From positions 124,001 through 188,000 of the forward strand of contig NZ_SLWS01000017.1 in NCBI RefSeq assembly GCF_004345645.1: a stretch of DNA of 64,000 bases, read 5' to 3'. The notes under the pieces are model-generated. The model saw only the letters and a list, made by a program, of their open reading frames with translations, was not told the origin of the DNA and ran no database searches. Position 1 is the stretch's first letter. The number at the start of each line of letters is the position of its first letter. The position numbers were made by a program, and so were the translations under genes. The stretch comes from Actinocrispum wychmicini. Its GTDB lineage: Bacteria > Actinomycetota > Actinomycetes > Mycobacteriales > Pseudonocardiaceae. Below are positions 61,816 to 64,000 of this stretch, piece after piece.

Positions 61816-62427
61816 ATGGACCCGGTAGTCACGAAGATCCTCCTGGACACGCCGCCGTGCCAGAGCCGACGGCACTTCGACGAACTGTGTGTCCCGGGGG
61901 TACGCCACGGCTACCTGCTCTGCGACACGTGCCTCGACGTCGTCGAGACCGCGCTGGTCGACCTGCCTGACTGGTTCGACCACTGCGCGTGCCGGGTCAG
62001 ATCGGAGATCGTCGCCACCCTCTCGTCGTGGTGTGCGCGGGTGGTGGCCGGCCGCGGGGTGCGGGCCCCCGATCGGCTGAATGTCGCGCTGCTGACCGGT
62101 TTTCTCGCGGTGCACATGCAGTGGCTGATCACCCGGCCGGGCGCGGCGAAGTTCGCCGACGACCTCGCCGACCTCGGCGCGGCGGTCCGGGACGTCGGAC
62201 AGCCGCCCCCTGGGCCGCCCACGTCGCTCGGCCCCTGCCCGTGGCCGAAATGCGACCAGGAACTGCACGCGACCGCCGACGAGACGGCGACGATCCAGCA
62301 GATCAGCTGCGCGGCCGGCCATCGCTGGCCGCCGGACCAGTGGCTGGCCCTGAGCCGCGAACTGGCCGACCAACGTGAACGCGACCACCCGGACCCGGCC
62401 GACGGTGCCGGCGGGGCGGCGTCATGA
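61816..62427 (+). CDS. Cys-rich protein with C-terminal zinc-ribbon-like motif
   Basis: A 203-residue protein with an early YLLCDTCLDVVE (CxxC) and HCACRV, followed by a helical middle (LLTGFLAVHMQWLITRPGAA). The C-terminus reads GPCPWPKCDQEL and CAAGHRWPPDQW (C-x4-C...C-x3-H), a probable zinc ribbon. ATG 61816 lies 16 bases after the cyclodeaminase stop. I do not recognise a characterised family. The Zn-binding motifs suggest nucleic-acid or protein interaction. Confidence 0.7.
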   Translation: MDPVVTKILLDTPPCQSRRHFDELCVPGVRHGYLLCDTCLDVVETALVDLPDWFDHCACRVRSEIVATLSSWCARVVAGRGVRAPDRLNVALLTGFLAVHMQWLITRPGAAKFADDLADLGAAVRDVGQPPPGPPTSLGPCPWPKCDQELHATADETATIQQISCAAGHRWPPDQWLALSRELADQRERDHPDPADGAGGAAS

Positions 62428-62448
62428 CCCCGCCAGAGAGGAAGAGCC

Positions 62449-63231
62449 ATGGAAGAGCCGGCCGAGCGCGCCGTTGAGCGGGCCATCGGCTACATGCGGG
62501 CCAACCTGGGTGAGCAGATCACGATCGACGACCTGGCACGGGCGGCCATGTTCAGCAAGTTCTACTTCACCCGGCTGTTTCAGCGGGTGACCGGGATGTC
62601 GCCGGGCCGGTTCCTGTCCGCGGTCCGGATCCAGCGGGCCAAGGACCTGTTGCTGGCCACCAGCATGACCGTGACCGAGGTCAGCTATCGGGTCGGCTAC
62701 AACAGCATGGGCACGTTCAGTTCCCGGTTCCGGGAGAGCGTGGGCGTGTCGCCGACCGCGTACCGCCAGCAGTCCGGCGTCCTCGTGGACTTACCGGGTG
62801 AGGTCGGTGTCGGCCAGGTCGACTTACGGGCGGCGACCGTCCGCGGCCGGATCCTGACCGCGTGGGCCGGGCAGGTCGGCTCGGTGTTCGTCGGCCTGTT
62901 CCCCAGCAGGTTGCCGCACGGCGAACCGATCCGGTGGACGGTCCGGCCGCAGCCCGGTCTGTTCCTGTTGGACAATGTCCCGCCCGGAAGGTGTTACCTG
63001 GTCGCCGACGCGTTGGCCACCGGGCCTGGCGGCTCGGCCAGATACCTGGCGGAGCCGGACAGCTATGTCGCGGCGCAGGGTCCGATCGTCGTCCGGCGCG
63101 ACACCGACATCCGGCTGGCCGACCTGTGGCTGCGGCCGAGCACTGTGTTCGACCCGCCGCTGTTGCTCGCGCGGCTCGCCGAGCGCTCGGTGCCGGTCGC
63201 GGTGGCGGAGGGGATCAAGTTCGCGGCGTGA
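62449..63231 (+). CDS. AraC family transcriptional regulator
   Basis: A 260-residue regulator with the DNA-binding part first: two HTHs at residues ~8-105 (ITIDDLARAAMFSKFYFTRL, then TVTEVSYRVGYNSMGTFSSR), followed by a ~150-residue C-terminal domain with several beta strands. Most AraC proteins have the HTH at the C-terminus, so the order here is the less common one. RBS GAGAGGAAGAGCC precedes ATG 62449. Likely a pathway regulator adjacent to the DUF1702 gene. Confidence 0.9.
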   Translation: MEEPAERAVERAIGYMRANLGEQITIDDLARAAMFSKFYFTRLFQRVTGMSPGRFLSAVRIQRAKDLLLATSMTVTEVSYRVGYNSMGTFSSRFRESVGVSPTAYRQQSGVLVDLPGEVGVGQVDLRAATVRGRILTAWAGQVGSVFVGLFPSRLPHGEPIRWTVRPQPGLFLLDNVPPGRCYLVADALATGPGGSARYLAEPDSYVAAQGPIVVRRDTDIRLADLWLRPSTVFDPPLLLARLAERSVPVAVAEGIKFAA

Positions 63232-63318
63232 GCACGTCCGAAGTAGGGCCGCCCAGGTCACTCCTGCGACAGTCGATATCGGATAGTCCGCGGTTTGTCG
63301 GCTGTTGAGGAGAAAACA

Positions 63319-64000
63319 GTGACCAGTATCTGGCGAAAAGTGCGGCGTCGCGTGCTGACTCCGGGAATGTCGGAGACGAGGCTGGACACCCGCGGCTTCC
63401 ACGAGAAGACCCCGGAGGCGCGGCGACTGCTCGAAACGGCCGGCGAGATGTTTCTGACCGGGTACGCGTACGCGGCCGAGGCCAAGACCGTGCAGGACGC
63501 GGAGGAACGCCTTGAGGAGTTGCCGGTTCGGTTCCGTGGCTTCGGTTACGAGGGCGCCGGTATGGCGTTCGCGATGCGCGACGGGCTGCCGTTCGGCGGC
63601 CGGTTGACCGCCCAGTTCCTGGCCAGTCGGGGCGACGAGCACGTGTACATGGTGTACGTCGGCATCGGTTGGGCGATGGCGCGGCTGCCCCGGATGCGGT
63701 GGTCGAAGGCCAGTGCCGCGGCGACCGATCCGTTGCTGCGCTGGCTGGTGCTCGACGGTTACGGCTTCCACCAAGCGTATTTCCACACCCGGCGCTATGT
63801 CGAGGACCAGTACGTGGAGCCGGACTTCCCGTGGCCAGGCGGGGTCGCGGGCGACCGCGCCGGGCGCGTGATCGACCAGGGGATCGGGCGGGCCATGTGG
63901 TTCGTCGCCGGCACCGACCCTGACCTGTGCGCCACCATGATCGAGAAGTTCGCGCCGGAACGACAGTCCGACCTGTACAGCGGAGCCGGGCTGGCCGCGA
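63319..64000 (+). CDS. DUF1702 family protein (3' end beyond window)
   Basis: GTG 63319 follows GAGGAG. The 227 visible residues contain FHEKTPEARRLLETAGEMFL, RFRGFGYEGAGMAFAMRDGL, YMVYVGIGWAMARLPRMRW, WLVLDGYGFHQAYFHTRRYV and RVIDQGIGRAMWFVAGTDP, which is the DUF1702 pattern. This family is known mainly from secondary-metabolite clusters, including enediyne clusters, but its biochemical role is unknown. Its place after the AraC-type regulator suggests the biosynthetic genes continue to the right of the window. Confidence 0.85.
   Translation, partial: MTSIWRKVRRRVLTPGMSETRLDTRGFHEKTPEARRLLETAGEMFLTGYAYAAEAKTVQDAEERLEELPVRFRGFGYEGAGMAFAMRDGLPFGGRLTAQFLASRGDEHVYMVYVGIGWAMARLPRMRWSKASAAATDPLLRWLVLDGYGFHQAYFHTRRYVEDQYVEPDFPWPGGVAGDRAGRVIDQGIGRAMWFVAGTDPDLCATMIEKFAPERQSDLYSGAGLAA

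Noticed and set aside
1..64000. Search for mobile elements and RNA genes
   Set aside because: I recognised no transposase, integrase, terminal repeats, tRNA or rRNA by reading, so none is listed.

Overview
The window is high-GC, densely packed DNA with many GTG starts, 1-4 base ATGA/GTGA overlaps and large secondary-metabolism and STAND-type genes. This points to a filamentous actinobacterium. A Pseudonocardiales-like host is my inference from overall character, not something the sequence proves. I recognised no tRNA, rRNA, CRISPR array, transposase or integrase.

Layout. (1) 1-3594, minus strand: a putative conflict/defence operon encoding a SIR2-like NADase-type protein, a membrane nSTAND ATPase and a membrane protein with a macro-like domain that runs off the left edge. 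(2) 3906-9169: an amidohydrolase/carboxylesterase pair with a divergent Lrp/AsnC regulator, then a secreted alpha/beta hydrolase. (3) 9352-10920: a secreted glycine-rich PGRS-like protein. (4) 10961-14558: an EF-G paralogue preceded by a promoter with a WhiB7-like AT element, a 33-codon leader and a strong hairpin. It is divergent from an Eis-like acetyltransferase, and the block resembles an antibiotic-inducible resistance locus. (5) 14651-18346: a large secreted subtilase. (6) 18350-34352: a permease and LuxR/TrmB-type regulator divergent from a peptide-type ABC transporter operon with a flavin oxidoreductase and an XRE-cupin regulator. These are followed by a six-gene enzyme operon: class V PLP enzyme, OsmC, bicupin, aryl-CoA-ligase-like, cyclase/formamidase-like and ThDP enzyme. 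All three promoters of this region carry the same CTAAA-N4/5-TTTAG palindrome, so I read them as one regulon for uptake and conversion of an unknown small molecule.

(7) 34358-39997, minus strand: a second conflict-type operon with a two-helix membrane protein, a protein with a RHIM-like amyloid motif, and an HTH-nSTAND-WD40 protein. (8) 40192-41898: a secreted tripeptidyl-aminopeptidase-like hydrolase. (9) 42324-47029: a copper locus with a CopD-CtaG fusion, a CopA-type P-ATPase and a MerR regulator, followed by a RidA protein.

(10) 47594-64000: the edge of what looks like a biosynthetic gene cluster. It holds a P450, two exporters, a flavin monooxygenase, asparagine synthetase-like and GMC oxidoreductase-like enzymes, a Methyltransf_19 methyltransferase, a SARP/AfsR regulator, an ornithine cyclodeaminase-like enzyme, an AraC regulator and, at the right edge, a DUF1702 protein of the type found in enediyne clusters.

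The most unusual items are the two STAND-centred operons, the shared operator of the catabolic-looking regulon, and the leader/attenuator before the EF-G paralogue.
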